From Multivorans sp965232105 (GTDB taxonomy: Bacteria > Acidobacteriota > Thermoanaerobaculia > Multivoradales > Multivoraceae), in contig OZ246956.1 of NCBI GenBank assembly GCA_965232105.1, positions 2,790,001-2,854,000 of the forward strand: DNA of 64,000 nt. Direction: 5' to 3'. Positions 44,548 to 53,510 of this stretch are shown here, one piece after another. A model generated the notes under the pieces. The model worked only from the letters and a program-made list of their open reading frames with translations. It was not told the DNA's origin and searched no databases. Made by a program: the position numbers and the translations under genes. Numbering within the stretch: the first letter of the stretch is position 1; every line of letters begins with the position of its first letter.

Positions 44548-47500
44548 CTACCAGGTGTCGATGTTGCGGCGCTTCTTGCCCTCGCGGGCCGGCGGCGGCG
44601 GGACGGAGTCGAGGGTGCGGGCGATCCAGCGGCGGGAGTCGGCGGGATCGATCACGTCGTCGACGGCGAAGGACGCGCCGGCTGTGAGGGCGCTGCCGCG
44701 CTCGTAGGCCGCCGCGACAAGCTCCTCGTAGCGGGCGCGCCGCTCTTCGGGATCTTCGATGGCCGCGAGCTCGTTGCGGAAGCCGAGCTTGACCTGGCCT
44801 TCGAGGCCCATGCCGCCGAACTCGGCGGTCGGCCAGGCGACGGTAAAAAAGGGCTCCTTCAGGTCGCCGCCGGCCATCGCCTGGGCGCCGAGCCCGTAGG
44901 CCTTGCGCAGCACGATCGTCAGGCTGGGCACGGAGATGTTGGCGCCGATGACGAACAGGCGGCAGCAGTGGCGGACCAGGGCGGTGCGCTCGATCTCGGG
45001 GCCGACCATCATGCCCGGCGTGTCGCAGAGCACGAGGACGGGAATGTCGAAGGCGTCGCAGAGCTGGAGGAAGCGGGCGCCCTTGTCGGAGCCGTCGCTG
45101 TCGATCGCGCCGGAGAGGAACTCCGGATTGTTCGCGAGAATGCCCACCGGCCGCCCTTCGATCCGGACCAGAGCGGTGACCATGCCGAGGCCGAATTCGG
45201 GCCGCAGTTCGAGCACGCTGCCGGTGTCGGCCAACGTGTGGATCACTTCCCGGATGTCGTACACGCGCAGGCGGTTCTCGGGCACGATCCGGCGCAACAG
45301 TCGCTGATCGGGACATTCCCAGTCGTCGACCCGGCCCTGGAAGTACGACAGGTACCGCTGCGCTGCGGAAACCGCCTCGATCTCGTCACGGGCGGCGATG
45401 TCGACGACGCCGTTCGGCACCTGCACGTCCATCGGGCCGACTTCCTCCGGCCGGAACACGCCCAGGCCGCCGCCCTCGATCAGCGCCGGGCCGCCCATGC
45501 CGATGCTCGAGTCGGCGGTTGCGATGATCACGTCGCAGCAGCCGAGCAGCGCCGCGTTGCCTGCGAAGCAGAAGCGTGAAGTGATGCCGACGATCGGCAC
45601 GAGGCCGCTCAGGCGCGCGAAGGAGGTGAAGGTGGGCGTGTCGAGGGGCCGGTAGGTTTCGTCGCCGCGGCCCTGGCCCGCCTTGGTCGTCGACGCGCCG
45701 CCTTTCCGCTTGCCGCCGGTGCCGGCGCGGCCGCCTCCGCCTTCGGCGAACAGGACGACCGGCCGCTTCCAGCGGTGGGCCAGCTCGACCATCCGGTCGG
45801 TCTTTGGATGGTTGAGCGCGCCCTGGGTGCCGGCGAGCACGGTGTAGTCGTAGGCCATCACGACGCAGCGGTTGCGATCGTCAGGGAAGAGGTCGCCGTT
45901 GATCGAACCGACCCCGGTCACCATCCCGTCGGTCGGGAACTTGCGGATGACCTCCTCCTTCGCGAGGCCGGTGCCCGGAGTCAGCACGAGTTGACCGTGC
46001 TCCACGAAGCTGCCCTCGTCGCACAACTGGTCGATGTTCTCGCGGGCCGTCCGCTGTTTCGTGTTGCGCCGCTTCCTGACCGCGTCGGGCCGGGCCTCGT
46101 CGAGCGTCACCCGGTGGCGCTCGAGCACCTCGGCGAGGTCGGGTCGTACCGCGTCGAGGTCGACTTCGGCCTCCTGTTCGTCGCCCGAGACCTCGATGTC
46201 CCGCTCCTCGATCAACGCCAGGACGTGGCCTTCCCAGACCGCGTCGCCGACGGCGGCTCGGAGGTCGCGGAGCACGCCACCCACCTCCGTGCGGATCTCG
46301 TGCTCCATTTTCATCGCTTCCATGACGAAGAGGAGTTGCCCGGGAGCGACCTCCTGGCCGGCTTCCGCCTCGTGGCTGAGGACGGTGCCCTGCATCGGCG
46401 CACGGACGGGGGTGAGACCTTCGGGGACCGGCGCCTGTTCGACCGGAGGGGGCGCCGCGGCCGGCACGCTGACCGCCGGCCCGCCCGACTTGCCGTGATC
46501 CAGTACGGCGAGCGGGTCGACGGTGTCGACCTTGACGCCTGCCAGGCCGCGCTCCGGGCCCGCGGCGCCGCCCTGGGGGGTGGGGTCCCCGAACGCGGCC
46601 GCGGCCTCGACGAGTTCGGCCAGGCGCTCGTCGACGAAGCGGGTGTGGACGTTCCACGTCTCGGCCTCGTCCCGCACGAGAAGAGCGCGCAGGAAGGAAG
46701 CGTTCGTTTCGATGCCCTCGATCCGAAAGTCGCCGAGCGCGCGGGCGGTTCGGGCCAGGGCGGCGCCATGGTCCGCCTGCGGCACGCGGCCGACGACCTT
46801 GGCCAGCAGGGAGTCGAATCGGGGATTCGTCTGGTAGCCGGTGTAGCCGAAGGTGTCCGTCCGCAGTCCGGGTCCGCTGGGGGGCTCGAAGGCGGTGAGG
46901 AGGCCGCCCGTTGGCAAGACGGCGCCGCCGGCCGCCATCTTCTCCATGTTGACCCGGGCCTGGACCGCGGTGCCGCGCGGTTCCGTGCCGTTCTGCGGCG
47001 TGAAACCGAGTTCGGCCAGCAGGCGGCCCCGGGCCAGTTCAAGCTGGAGATGGACGAGGTCGACGCCGAAGACCTCCTCGGTGACCGTGTGCTCGACCTG
47101 CAGGCGCGCGTTCGCCTCGATGAAGAAGAACCGCGGCGCCGCACCCTGTCCGTCGCCGGTCTCGACCAGGAACTCGAAGGTGCCGAGGTTGCGGTAGGCC
47201 GCCGCGGCAGCGAGGGCGAGCGCTGCATCACGGATCGGGTCGCGCAGCGAAGGTGGCAGGCAGGGCGCGGGCGCGATCTCGATCAGCTTCTGGTGGCGCC
47301 GTTGGAAGCTGCAGTCCCGATCGCCGAAGTGGACGACGGTTCCGCTCTCGTCGCCGGCGATCTGGACCTCCACGTGGCGGACCGCCGTGAGCAGCTCCTC
47401 GACGAAGACGCGATCGTTGTCGAATGCGGCGCCGGCTTCGGAAACCGCCCGGCGGTACGCATCCTCGAGTTCGTCTTCGTGGGTCACGATCCGCATGCCG

Positions 47501-47991
47501 CGGCCGCCGCCGCCACCGACGGCCTTGATCAGCATCGAGCAGCCTGGGGCCAGGTCGTCCATGAACGAGCGGGCCTGGTCCAGGGTGACCGGCTCGGAGA
47601 CCCCGGGCACGATCGGAACGCCGTGCTCGTTCGCGAGCGCACGGGCCCGCGCCTTGTCGCCGAACAGCTCCAGGGCCTCGGGTGTCGGGCCGACGAAACG
47701 GGCGCCCGCGTCGAGGCAGGCACGGGCGAAACCGGCGTTCTCGCTCAGAAAGCCGTAGCCCGGATGGACCGCGTCGCATTCGTGCTCGGCGGCGGCCCGC
47801 AGCAGTTGCTCTCCGTCGAGGTAGGCGGCGGGGCCGGAGCCCTTGAGCGCCGCCGCTTCGTCCGCCCTGCGGACATGGAGCGACTGGTCGTCGTCCTCGG
47901 AGTACACCGCCACGGTGGGGATGTCGAGCTCCGCCGCGGCTCGGGCGATGCGTACCGCGATCTCGCCGCGGTTGGCTATCAGCAACTTCAT
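44548..47991 (-). CDS. Single-chain biotin-dependent acyl-CoA carboxylase (BC-BCCP-CT fusion)
   Basis: A 1147-residue enzyme with all carboxylase parts in one chain. The biotin carboxylase domain comes first (IANRGEIAVRIAR, HPGYGFLSEN, ATP loop AVGGGGGRGMRIV, EANARLQVEHTVTEEVFG). The biotin carrier domain has EAMKMEHE with Lys561 as the biotinylated residue. The carboxyltransferase domain (about 620-1147) contains GITSRFCFAGNAALLG and VLCDTPGMMVGPEIE. This arrangement is that of long-chain acyl-CoA carboxylase rather than separate propionyl- or acetyl-CoA carboxylase subunits. The likely substrates are acyl-CoAs of various lengths. No separate subunit genes are nearby. Confidence 0.92.
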   Translation of the reverse strand: MKLLIANRGEIAVRIARAAAELDIPTVAVYSEDDDQSLHVRRADEAAALKGSGPAAYLDGEQLLRAAAEHECDAVHPGYGFLSENAGFARACLDAGARFVGPTPEALELFGDKARARALANEHGVPIVPGVSEPVTLDQARSFMDDLAPGCSMLIKAVGGGGGRGMRIVTHEDELEDAYRRAVSEAGAAFDNDRVFVEELLTAVRHVEVQIAGDESGTVVHFGDRDCSFQRRHQKLIEIAPAPCLPPSLRDPIRDAALALAAAAAYRNLGTFEFLVETGDGQGAAPRFFFIEANARLQVEHTVTEEVFGVDLVHLQLELARGRLLAELGFTPQNGTEPRGTAVQARVNMEKMAAGGAVLPTGGLLTAFEPPSGPGLRTDTFGYTGYQTNPRFDSLLAKVVGRVPQADHGAALARTARALGDFRIEGIETNASFLRALLVRDEAETWNVHTRFVDERLAELVEAAAAFGDPTPQGGAAGPERGLAGVKVDTVDPLAVLDHGKSGGPAVSVPAAAPPPVEQAPVPEGLTPVRAPMQGTVLSHEAEAGQEVAPGQLLFVMEAMKMEHEIRTEVGGVLRDLRAAVGDAVWEGHVLALIEERDIEVSGDEQEAEVDLDAVRPDLAEVLERHRVTLDEARPDAVRKRRNTKQRTARENIDQLCDEGSFVEHGQLVLTPGTGLAKEEVIRKFPTDGMVTGVGSINGDLFPDDRNRCVVMAYDYTVLAGTQGALNHPKTDRMVELAHRWKRPVVLFAEGGGGRAGTGGKRKGGASTTKAGQGRGDETYRPLDTPTFTSFARLSGLVPIVGITSRFCFAGNAALLGCCDVIIATADSSIGMGGPALIEGGGLGVFRPEEVGPMDVQVPNGVVDIAARDEIEAVSAAQRYLSYFQGRVDDWECPDQRLLRRIVPENRLRVYDIREVIHTLADTGSVLELRPEFGLGMVTALVRIEGRPVGILANNPEFLSGAIDSDGSDKGARFLQLCDAFDIPVLVLCDTPGMMVGPEIERTALVRHCCRLFVIGANISVPSLTIVLRKAYGLGAQAMAGGDLKEPFFTVAWPTAEFGGMGLEGQVKLGFRNELAAIEDPEERRARYEELVAAAYERGSALTAGASFAVDDVIDPADSRRWIARTLDSVPPPPAREGKKRRNIDTW

Positions 47992-48101
47992 CGGCCTTTG
48001 TTCCTCCGGGCCGAAAGGGCCCCTCTGCTCGGAAGGGCCGCTATCCTACGCGCTCGCGCGGTCGCCGCTCCCCACCTCAAGCCGGAGAAGTCCCCATCGC
48101 C

Positions 48102-49127
48102 ATGAAGGTCCTTCGCACTCCCGACGAATGCTTCGCCAACCTGCCCGACTTCGACCACGAACCGCACTACACGGTCGTGCCGAGAGGCGACGGCGAAGGG
48201 GAGGGTCTACGGATTCATCATGTGGAGGCAGGGCCGGCGGACGGTCCGATCGTGCTCCTGATGCACGGACAGCCGACCTGGAGCTTCCTCTACCGGCGGA
48301 TGATTCCGGTGCTGGCGGAGCGGGGGATGCGCGTGATGGCGCCTGACCTGGTCGGCTACGGCCGCTCCGACAAGCCGACCGAACGCGATGACTACACCTA
48401 CCAGCGTCAGGTCGACTGGTTGAGCGCCTGGTTGCGCAGCAACGGCGTCGAGCATGCAACCCTGGTCGGTCAGGACTGGGGAGGACTGATCGGGCTGCGG
48501 ATGGCCGCTGCCGATCCAGCGCGGTTCGACCGCATCGTCGCGGCGAACACCGGCCTGCCGCTGCCGCTGCAGATGCCCGAGGAGATGGTGAAGAAGATCG
48601 AGACGTTCCGGGCCGAGGCGCCGACGCCGACCATGATGGAGATGCAACAGCAGATCTCGCGGATGGGAACGGACCCGGCGGTCAAGTTCGCCTATTGGCA
48701 GAAGTGGACCTGGGAGACCGAGGACATTCCGGTCGGGCTCATGCTCGCGGCCAGCGTCGACGGCGTATCGCTCACGCCCGAGGAGGTCGCGGCCTACGAT
48801 GCGCCCTTCCCCGACTCGTCCTACAAGGCGGGAACCCGGGCCATGCCGAGCCGGGTGCCGATGCTTCCGAACGACCCCTCGGTGCCGGCGCAGATCGAGG
48901 CCTGGAAGGTGTTCTCACAGTGGACGAAGCCCTTTCTGTGCGCCTTCTCGGACAACGATCCGGTAACGGGCGGCGCCCGGAAGCCCTTTGAGTCGAGGAT
49001 TCCCGGAGCCGCGGGCCAGCCTCACCGGACGATCGAGGGCGGCGGTCACTTCCTCCAGGAGGGGCGCGGCCGGGAACTGGCCACGATCGTCGCCGACTTC
49101 ATCGAACAGACGCCGGTGGGCGGGTAG
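48102..49127 (+). CDS. Haloalkane dehalogenase (HLD-I type)
   Basis: A 341-residue alpha/beta hydrolase. HGQPTWSFLYRRMIP supplies the oxyanion and halide-binding Trp, LVGQDWGG carries the nucleophile Asp125 (with Trp126), and the acid and base are expected in FSDNDPVTG and GGGHFLQEG. The opening MKVLRTPDECFANLPDF is characteristic of DhlA-like HLD-I enzymes. It would cleave carbon-halogen bonds of haloalkanes to alcohols; related genes are widespread in marine bacteria. A GTG-started hypothetical gene follows after six bases in the same operon. Confidence 0.9.
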   Translation: MKVLRTPDECFANLPDFDHEPHYTVVPRGDGEGEGLRIHHVEAGPADGPIVLLMHGQPTWSFLYRRMIPVLAERGMRVMAPDLVGYGRSDKPTERDDYTYQRQVDWLSAWLRSNGVEHATLVGQDWGGLIGLRMAAADPARFDRIVAANTGLPLPLQMPEEMVKKIETFRAEAPTPTMMEMQQQISRMGTDPAVKFAYWQKWTWETEDIPVGLMLAASVDGVSLTPEEVAAYDAPFPDSSYKAGTRAMPSRVPMLPNDPSVPAQIEAWKVFSQWTKPFLCAFSDNDPVTGGARKPFESRIPGAAGQPHRTIEGGGHFLQEGRGRELATIVADFIEQTPVGG

Positions 49128-49133
49128 GACGCG

Positions 49134-49811
49134 GTGGCCGTCCACCGCCACAGGTTGCGGCGTCGCCGCTTGCTGCGGCGCGGGCTGATCGCGCTCGTGG
49201 CGGCCATCGCACTTGCCGGAGCGGCGGTCGCGGCTGCCAGGGTGTACCTGCGCTCCGCTCCGCGGCCGCCCGATACGACGGCGGCGCGCTTGCTGACCGG
49301 GGGCGGCGGCGAGGTCGACCACTGCGACCTGCCGGTGCTCGACGGGTCGGGTCTTACCGCGGACGAGATACCGGTCGCCTACACGCCGGGGTGCGCCGGC
49401 TACACCGAGTGGCCGCAGCCGGTCCTGGCCGCCTGCACCGAGCCGTTGCCGGCCGGGGCGCCTGACCTCCGCGGTTTGTGGCTGGATGACAGCAGCGGCC
49501 ACCTCGAACGGGTGGAGCAGTGCGGCGACCGGGTGGTCGTGACGTCTGTCGGCGTGATCCACGACATGCGCGCGGACGGCACGCTCCGAGGCGGCGTCAA
49601 CGACGTGAATCCGCGCTGCATGCGCATTCGCAACCGGACCCGCTACCGGGACGGGGTGCTGGAGATGGACGGTTACGGGATTCCCTGGATCCGCGTCAAG
49701 CGTTGGATGGAGGGCGACGAACTGCACTGGACCCATCCCCAGGCCGGCGTCCACCGGATGGGCCGCATTTGCCACGTGCCGGCGGACCGCGTGACGCGCG
49801 AGCCGTACTGA
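49134..49811 (+). CDS. Membrane-anchored protein of unknown function
   Basis: A 225-residue protein. After an arginine-rich cytoplasmic start, one transmembrane segment (LIALVAAIALAGAAVAAARVYL) is followed by a soluble domain with several cysteines (HCDLPVLDG, PGCAGYTEWPQ, AACTEPL, EQCGDRVVV). DLRGLWLDDSSGHLERVEQC has a lipocalin-like GLW opening. No family recognised. It starts with GTG six bases after the dehalogenase and is followed by an SIS-domain gene after 37 bases. Confidence 0.7.
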   Translation: MAVHRHRLRRRRLLRRGLIALVAAIALAGAAVAAARVYLRSAPRPPDTTAARLLTGGGGEVDHCDLPVLDGSGLTADEIPVAYTPGCAGYTEWPQPVLAACTEPLPAGAPDLRGLWLDDSSGHLERVEQCGDRVVVTSVGVIHDMRADGTLRGGVNDVNPRCMRIRNRTRYRDGVLEMDGYGIPWIRVKRWMEGDELHWTHPQAGVHRMGRICHVPADRVTREPY

Positions 49812-49836
49812 CCGAGTCGCCTCCCATCCTCTCCGT

Positions 49837-49842
49837 TACGAT
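49837..49842 (+). promoter_or_regulatory. -10-like hexamer directly before a start codon
   Basis: TACGAT ends six bases before the ATG of the SIS-domain gene at 49849. No clear -35 is visible and no ribosome site lies between, so a leaderless transcript is possible. Confidence 0.3.
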
Positions 49843-49848
49843 GCCTCC

Positions 49849-50454
49849 ATGCTCGGCACCACGCTTGACGCCAAGGCGTACCTCGAACGTCTTCGCGTCG
49901 AACTGGCCCGGGTGGACGCGACGGCGGTCGAGCGATGGGCCGACCTCGTGTTCGACCTCTGGACCCGGGGGAGCACCCTCTACCTGATCGGGAATGGCGG
50001 TTCGGCGGCGGCGGCGAGCCACCTCAGCGTCGATCTGGGCAAGGGCACGGTCGCCGCGGACAACCTGCGTGACGAGTCGCATCGGCGGCTGCGCGTGGTC
50101 AGCCTGACCGACAACGTGCCATGGATCACGGCGGCCGCAAACGACCTGGACTACGAGCAGGTCTTCGTCCAGCAGTTGATGAGCGCGGCCACGGGCGGCG
50201 ACGCGTTGATCGCCTTCAGCGGTTCGGGCAACAGCCCGAACGTTCTGGCGGCGGTGGACTGGGCGAACCGCCATGGACTCCGCACCTTCGGCGTGACCGG
50301 GTTCGACGGCGGCCGGCTGAAGGAACTCCAGCAGGACGGTGTCCACGTCGACCTGGACGACATGGCGATGGTCGAGAGCGTCCATGTGAGCCTGTTCCAT
50401 TGGGTCGTCGACGACGTGTACGCGCGCACCCGGCAGACGGGGCGGTACGCCTGA
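49849..50454 (+). CDS. SIS-domain phosphosugar isomerase, GmhA-like
   Basis: A 201-residue sugar isomerase-fold protein. The phosphosugar loop GNGGSAAAASHLSVDLGKG and the second loop FSGSGNSPNVLAAVDWA match phosphoheptose isomerase (sedoheptulose 7-phosphate isomerase) closely. The acid-base residues expected in GmhA are consistent with MAMVESVHVSLFHWVVDDV. No other ADP-heptose genes are present nearby, so it could act on another ketose phosphate. The start codon lies six bases after a -10-like hexamer, with no ribosome site. Confidence 0.85.
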   Translation: MLGTTLDAKAYLERLRVELARVDATAVERWADLVFDLWTRGSTLYLIGNGGSAAAASHLSVDLGKGTVAADNLRDESHRRLRVVSLTDNVPWITAAANDLDYEQVFVQQLMSAATGGDALIAFSGSGNSPNVLAAVDWANRHGLRTFGVTGFDGGRLKELQQDGVHVDLDDMAMVESVHVSLFHWVVDDVYARTRQTGRYA

Positions 50455-50464
50455 GGGCGGCGGC

Positions 50465-51337
50465 GTGGAGACAGCAGCGAAAGGCCGCCGCGTCGATCTG
50501 ACCGGCCGGGGCGCGACCTGGGTGCATGAGGTCGCAGGCCCGCCTGGGGCGCCGGTTCTTCTTCTGCTGCACGGATTGGCAGCCACGGCGCTCCTGAACT
50601 GGACCACGAGCTTCGCGACTCTCGGCCGCGGATTCCGGGTCATCGCCCTCGACCATCGAGGTCATGGCCGCGGCATTCGTCGGATCGGCGCCTTCAAGCT
50701 CGAGGACTGCGCCGACGACGCGGCGGCGCTGGCCGACCACCTGGGCGTGGAGCGGGTGATTCCGGTCGGCTACTCGATGGGCGGCGCGGTGGCGCAGTTG
50801 TTCTGGCGTCGCCACCGCGACCGCACCGCGGGTCTCGTGCTCTGCGCTACGGGCTCGCGCTTCGGCGGCCCGCGGGCCGAGCGCGCCGCGTCGACGCTGG
50901 GTCCCCTGCTGTCGCTTGCCGCGCGGGTGGCGCCTCAGACCCTATGGGACAGCGTGGGCGAACGAATGCTCGCGAACGTTCAGGATCCCGAGCTGCAGCA
51001 GACCCTGAAGGAGCAGATCGGACCGACCGATCCGGTCTCCGTGATCGAAGCTGCCGCCGCGCTCGGCCGGTTCGACTCGAGCCCATGGCTTGGCGAGGTC
51101 GACGTGCCCACCGCGGTGGTTCTGACGGAGCAGGACGGGCACATTCCGCCCAAGTACCAGGCGCTGATGGCGGCGCAGGTTCCCGGCGCCTCGGTTCACC
51201 CGGTGAATGCCGATCACTACGCCTGTGTGGCGCGACCGGACCTCTTCGTTCCGGCGCTGTTCGCTGCCTGCAGGTCCGTTGCGCTCCGCGGCGCGCCGGT
51301 GCATGCGGCGCCTGCCGCGGGCTACCGGTCCTGTTGA
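50465..51337 (+). CDS. Alpha/beta hydrolase
   Basis: A 290-residue alpha/beta-fold hydrolase. The oxyanion strand is LLLHGLAATALLNW, the nucleophile elbow is GYSMGGAVAQ, and the acid is probably in LTEQDGHIPPKYQ with His in NADHYACVARP. Nearest relatives are small esterases or lipases; the substrate is unknown. It begins with GTG ten bases after the SIS gene and may be co-transcribed with it. Confidence 0.8.
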   Translation: METAAKGRRVDLTGRGATWVHEVAGPPGAPVLLLLHGLAATALLNWTTSFATLGRGFRVIALDHRGHGRGIRRIGAFKLEDCADDAAALADHLGVERVIPVGYSMGGAVAQLFWRRHRDRTAGLVLCATGSRFGGPRAERAASTLGPLLSLAARVAPQTLWDSVGERMLANVQDPELQQTLKEQIGPTDPVSVIEAAAALGRFDSSPWLGEVDVPTAVVLTEQDGHIPPKYQALMAAQVPGASVHPVNADHYACVARPDLFVPALFAACRSVALRGAPVHAAPAAGYRSC

Positions 51338-51642
51338 GCGAGCGTAGCTTCTGCAGTTCAGGCAAGTTCACCGCGAGGCGCCCGGCGGTGCGCGGGTCTT
51401 CTGGCCCGCTGCAGCCGGAGGCGGCCAGGTAGCGGGAGTGGAACGTCCTCGCCGACGCGGCTTCGTCGCGACTGTTCGACGCCGCCGTGCGGGCACGGGC
51501 CGGCCGTCAGGCTGGCGCCGCCGTACCCGGTCGGGCTGGTACGCTGTCCCTTGCCGCGTTGCCAATCATTGAGCCGGCGGCGGACTCGAGTGGGTCCGCT
51601 GCGGTTCCTTCTTCTGACCCCTCAGACCTGGAGGGCGTTCGC
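51338..51642. other. Intergenic stretch with a degenerate palindromic repeat
   Basis: About 305 bases without a gene. 51387-51433 (GGTGCGCGGGTCTTCTGGCC at its start, then a GCGGCCAGGTAGCGGG tail) resembles 2055-2098 in both its parts, so it is a diverged copy of the same dispersed element. TACGCT near 51540 could be part of the promoter for the following gene. I see nothing else. Confidence 0.55.
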
Positions 51643-52482
51643 ATGCGCTTCGCCTCACGAAAAGTTCCCGTTTCCGGTTTCCTCGTTTCGGTGCTGGCCC
51701 TTGGTCTGGCGCCGGGGGCTGCCCCGCCCGTCCTCGCGGAGGACTTCGATCACGTTCATCTGATCGCGCCCGACACGATGGCGGCGGCCACCTGGTACAA
51801 CGATCTCTTTGGTGGCACGCTGGGCAAGAGCGGTCCGTTCGACGCAGTCTTCTACGGCAACGACATTCTGAAAGTCAGGGATGGCGAACCGACCAGCGGC
51901 AGCGGTGCCACGTCGCTCGACCACATCGGCTTTTCGGTTCCCGACGTGGCGGCGACGCTGGAGCAGTGCGAGGCCGCGGGCGGCAAGGTCGTCGGCGCCG
52001 CACGGCATGTCGAGGCGGCCGGCTTCACCTTCGGCTTCTGCGAGGACCCCTGGGGCACCCGCATCGAGGTGATCGACGACATGGACCACGGCGGCGCGCC
52101 GGGGCTGCACCATGTCCACGTGTTCTCGGGCGACGCCGTGGCGACCGCGGCCTGGTACGCGAAGCAGTTCGGCGGCGAGGTCGTTCCCTTCAAGGGACTT
52201 CCGCCGCTGCACTCGATCCTCTACGACAACCGTGGCGACGAGACCTGGCTGATCGTCAATCAGGTACCGGGCGATCGGACCGGCACCGACGGCACGGTGG
52301 TCGATCACATCGGCTGGCACACACTTAAGTACGATTCCTGGCTCGAGCGGTTGCGTGCGGACGGCGTGAAGTTCGTCGAAGAGCCGCGGGTTCTGGACGA
52401 TGGCCACCGGATCGCCTTCATCGAAGGGCCGAACGGTACGAAGATCGAAGTGGTCGAACTCCTGGAGGGAGGAGCTCCTTGA
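51643..52482 (+). CDS. Exported VOC-fold (glyoxalase/bleomycin resistance) protein, first of pair
   Basis: A 279-residue protein with a Sec signal (LVSVLALGLAPGAAPPVLAED) and two VOC modules. Beta-alpha-beta segments such as DFDHVHLIAPDTMAAATWYNDLFGG, SLDHIGFSVPDVAATL, then LHHVHVFSGDAVATAAWYAKQFGG carry the alternating His/Glu pattern of a metal-dependent VOC fold. Glu in IEVIDDMDHGG and IEVVELLEGG are expected metal ligands. An extracytoplasmic VOC protein is uncommon. Its stop overlaps the TTG start of a second such gene, so they are probably a functional pair. Confidence 0.8.
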   Translation: MRFASRKVPVSGFLVSVLALGLAPGAAPPVLAEDFDHVHLIAPDTMAAATWYNDLFGGTLGKSGPFDAVFYGNDILKVRDGEPTSGSGATSLDHIGFSVPDVAATLEQCEAAGGKVVGAARHVEAAGFTFGFCEDPWGTRIEVIDDMDHGGAPGLHHVHVFSGDAVATAAWYAKQFGGEVVPFKGLPPLHSILYDNRGDETWLIVNQVPGDRTGTDGTVVDHIGWHTLKYDSWLERLRADGVKFVEEPRVLDDGHRIAFIEGPNGTKIEVVELLEGGAP

Positions 52483-53456
52483 CACGGGCGCCGGGTTCGG
52501 TGAACCGGCGCCGGTGCGGGCGGCCAGGTCCGGGGGTTGTGGCCGTGGTCGTGGCCGCCGCCTTTGCCGGCCCGATCGCATCCCAGGAAGCGGAGGCGGA
52601 GCTCGAACCGGCCCGGTTCCACCACGTCCACCTGAACGTGACCGACATCGAGCGTTCGATCGACTTCTACCGCGGGACCTTCGGCGCGTTGCCGATCGAG
52701 TTCCGCGGCGTGGCGGACGCCGTGTTCACGGAACGGTCCTTCATCATCTTCAACGAGGTGGACGAGACGCCGGACGGTAGCCAGGAGAGCGGCATCTGGC
52801 ACTTCGGATGGGGCGGCGTCGATCTGCCGAACGAGTACAAGTGGCTCGTGTCCCGCGGCGTCGACATCCACACGCCGATCTACCGCCTGGGCCGGGGGCA
52901 TGTCATCTACGTGAACGGCCCCGACCGGGAGATGATCGAGGTGAACACGATGGGGCATCACCGCTTCGCCCACGTTCATCTGTTCGCTGTCGACGTGAAC
53001 GAGACGGCGGCGTGGTACGAGCGGCACTTCGGACTGCCCGCGAGGCGATCGGCCGAGGGCAACCCGCGGCCTGTCGGTCCCGAAGCGGAGTTTGCGACCT
53101 GGGACGAGTTCCACCGCGACCACCGCGCCTGGTCGAACGGCTTTCGGGCCGACAACGTGAGCTTCATCGTCTACAACATTCCCGACTACGAGCCGGTGGC
53201 GCCGTGGTGGCCCGAGGGCGCGGCGCCGCTGCGCGAGCTGGAGCCTCAGCGGGGGAGGGCGATCGACCACTTCGCCTTCTCGTACCGCGACATCGAACCC
53301 GTGTTCAAACGGCTGAAGGCGGCGGGAGTCGAGATCCTCGAGCCGATCACCTGGCGCCCGGAACTCGAGATGCGGAGCTTCTTCGTCATGGGCCCGGACA
53401 AGGTGGCGGTGGAGGTCGTCGAGGCGAAGCCGATTCCCGAAGGCGTGTGGGACTGA
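52479..53456 (+). CDS. Exported VOC-fold protein, second of pair
   Basis: A 325-residue protein with a signal peptide (VVAVVVAAAFAGPIASQEAEAE) and VOC-type beta-alpha-beta modules (FHHVHLNVTDIERSIDFYRGTFG, FAHVHLFAVDVNETAAWYERHFG, IDHFAFSYRDIEPVFKRL). These are duplicated and arranged as in the preceding gene. The start is TTG, overlapping the previous TGA by three bases, with GGAGGGAGG in front. The protein precedes a copper/heme oxidoreductase gene by 54 bases. Its substrate is unknown; isomerase, dioxygenase or lyase chemistry are all known in the superfamily. Confidence 0.8.
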   Translation: MTRAPGSVNRRRCGRPGPGVVAVVVAAAFAGPIASQEAEAELEPARFHHVHLNVTDIERSIDFYRGTFGALPIEFRGVADAVFTERSFIIFNEVDETPDGSQESGIWHFGWGGVDLPNEYKWLVSRGVDIHTPIYRLGRGHVIYVNGPDREMIEVNTMGHHRFAHVHLFAVDVNETAAWYERHFGLPARRSAEGNPRPVGPEAEFATWDEFHRDHRAWSNGFRADNVSFIVYNIPDYEPVAPWWPEGAAPLRELEPQRGRAIDHFAFSYRDIEPVFKRLKAAGVEILEPITWRPELEMRSFFVMGPDKVAVEVVEAKPIPEGVWD

Positions 53457-53510
53457 CCTGCTAGAGTCCGCCTGCCGATTCGGACAACTGGTTGGAAGCT
53501 GGAGGCGCGC

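Noticed and set aside
45775..48105. A 776-codon plus-strand frame
   Set aside because: Antisense to the carboxylase gene, whose domains are clear in the other strand.
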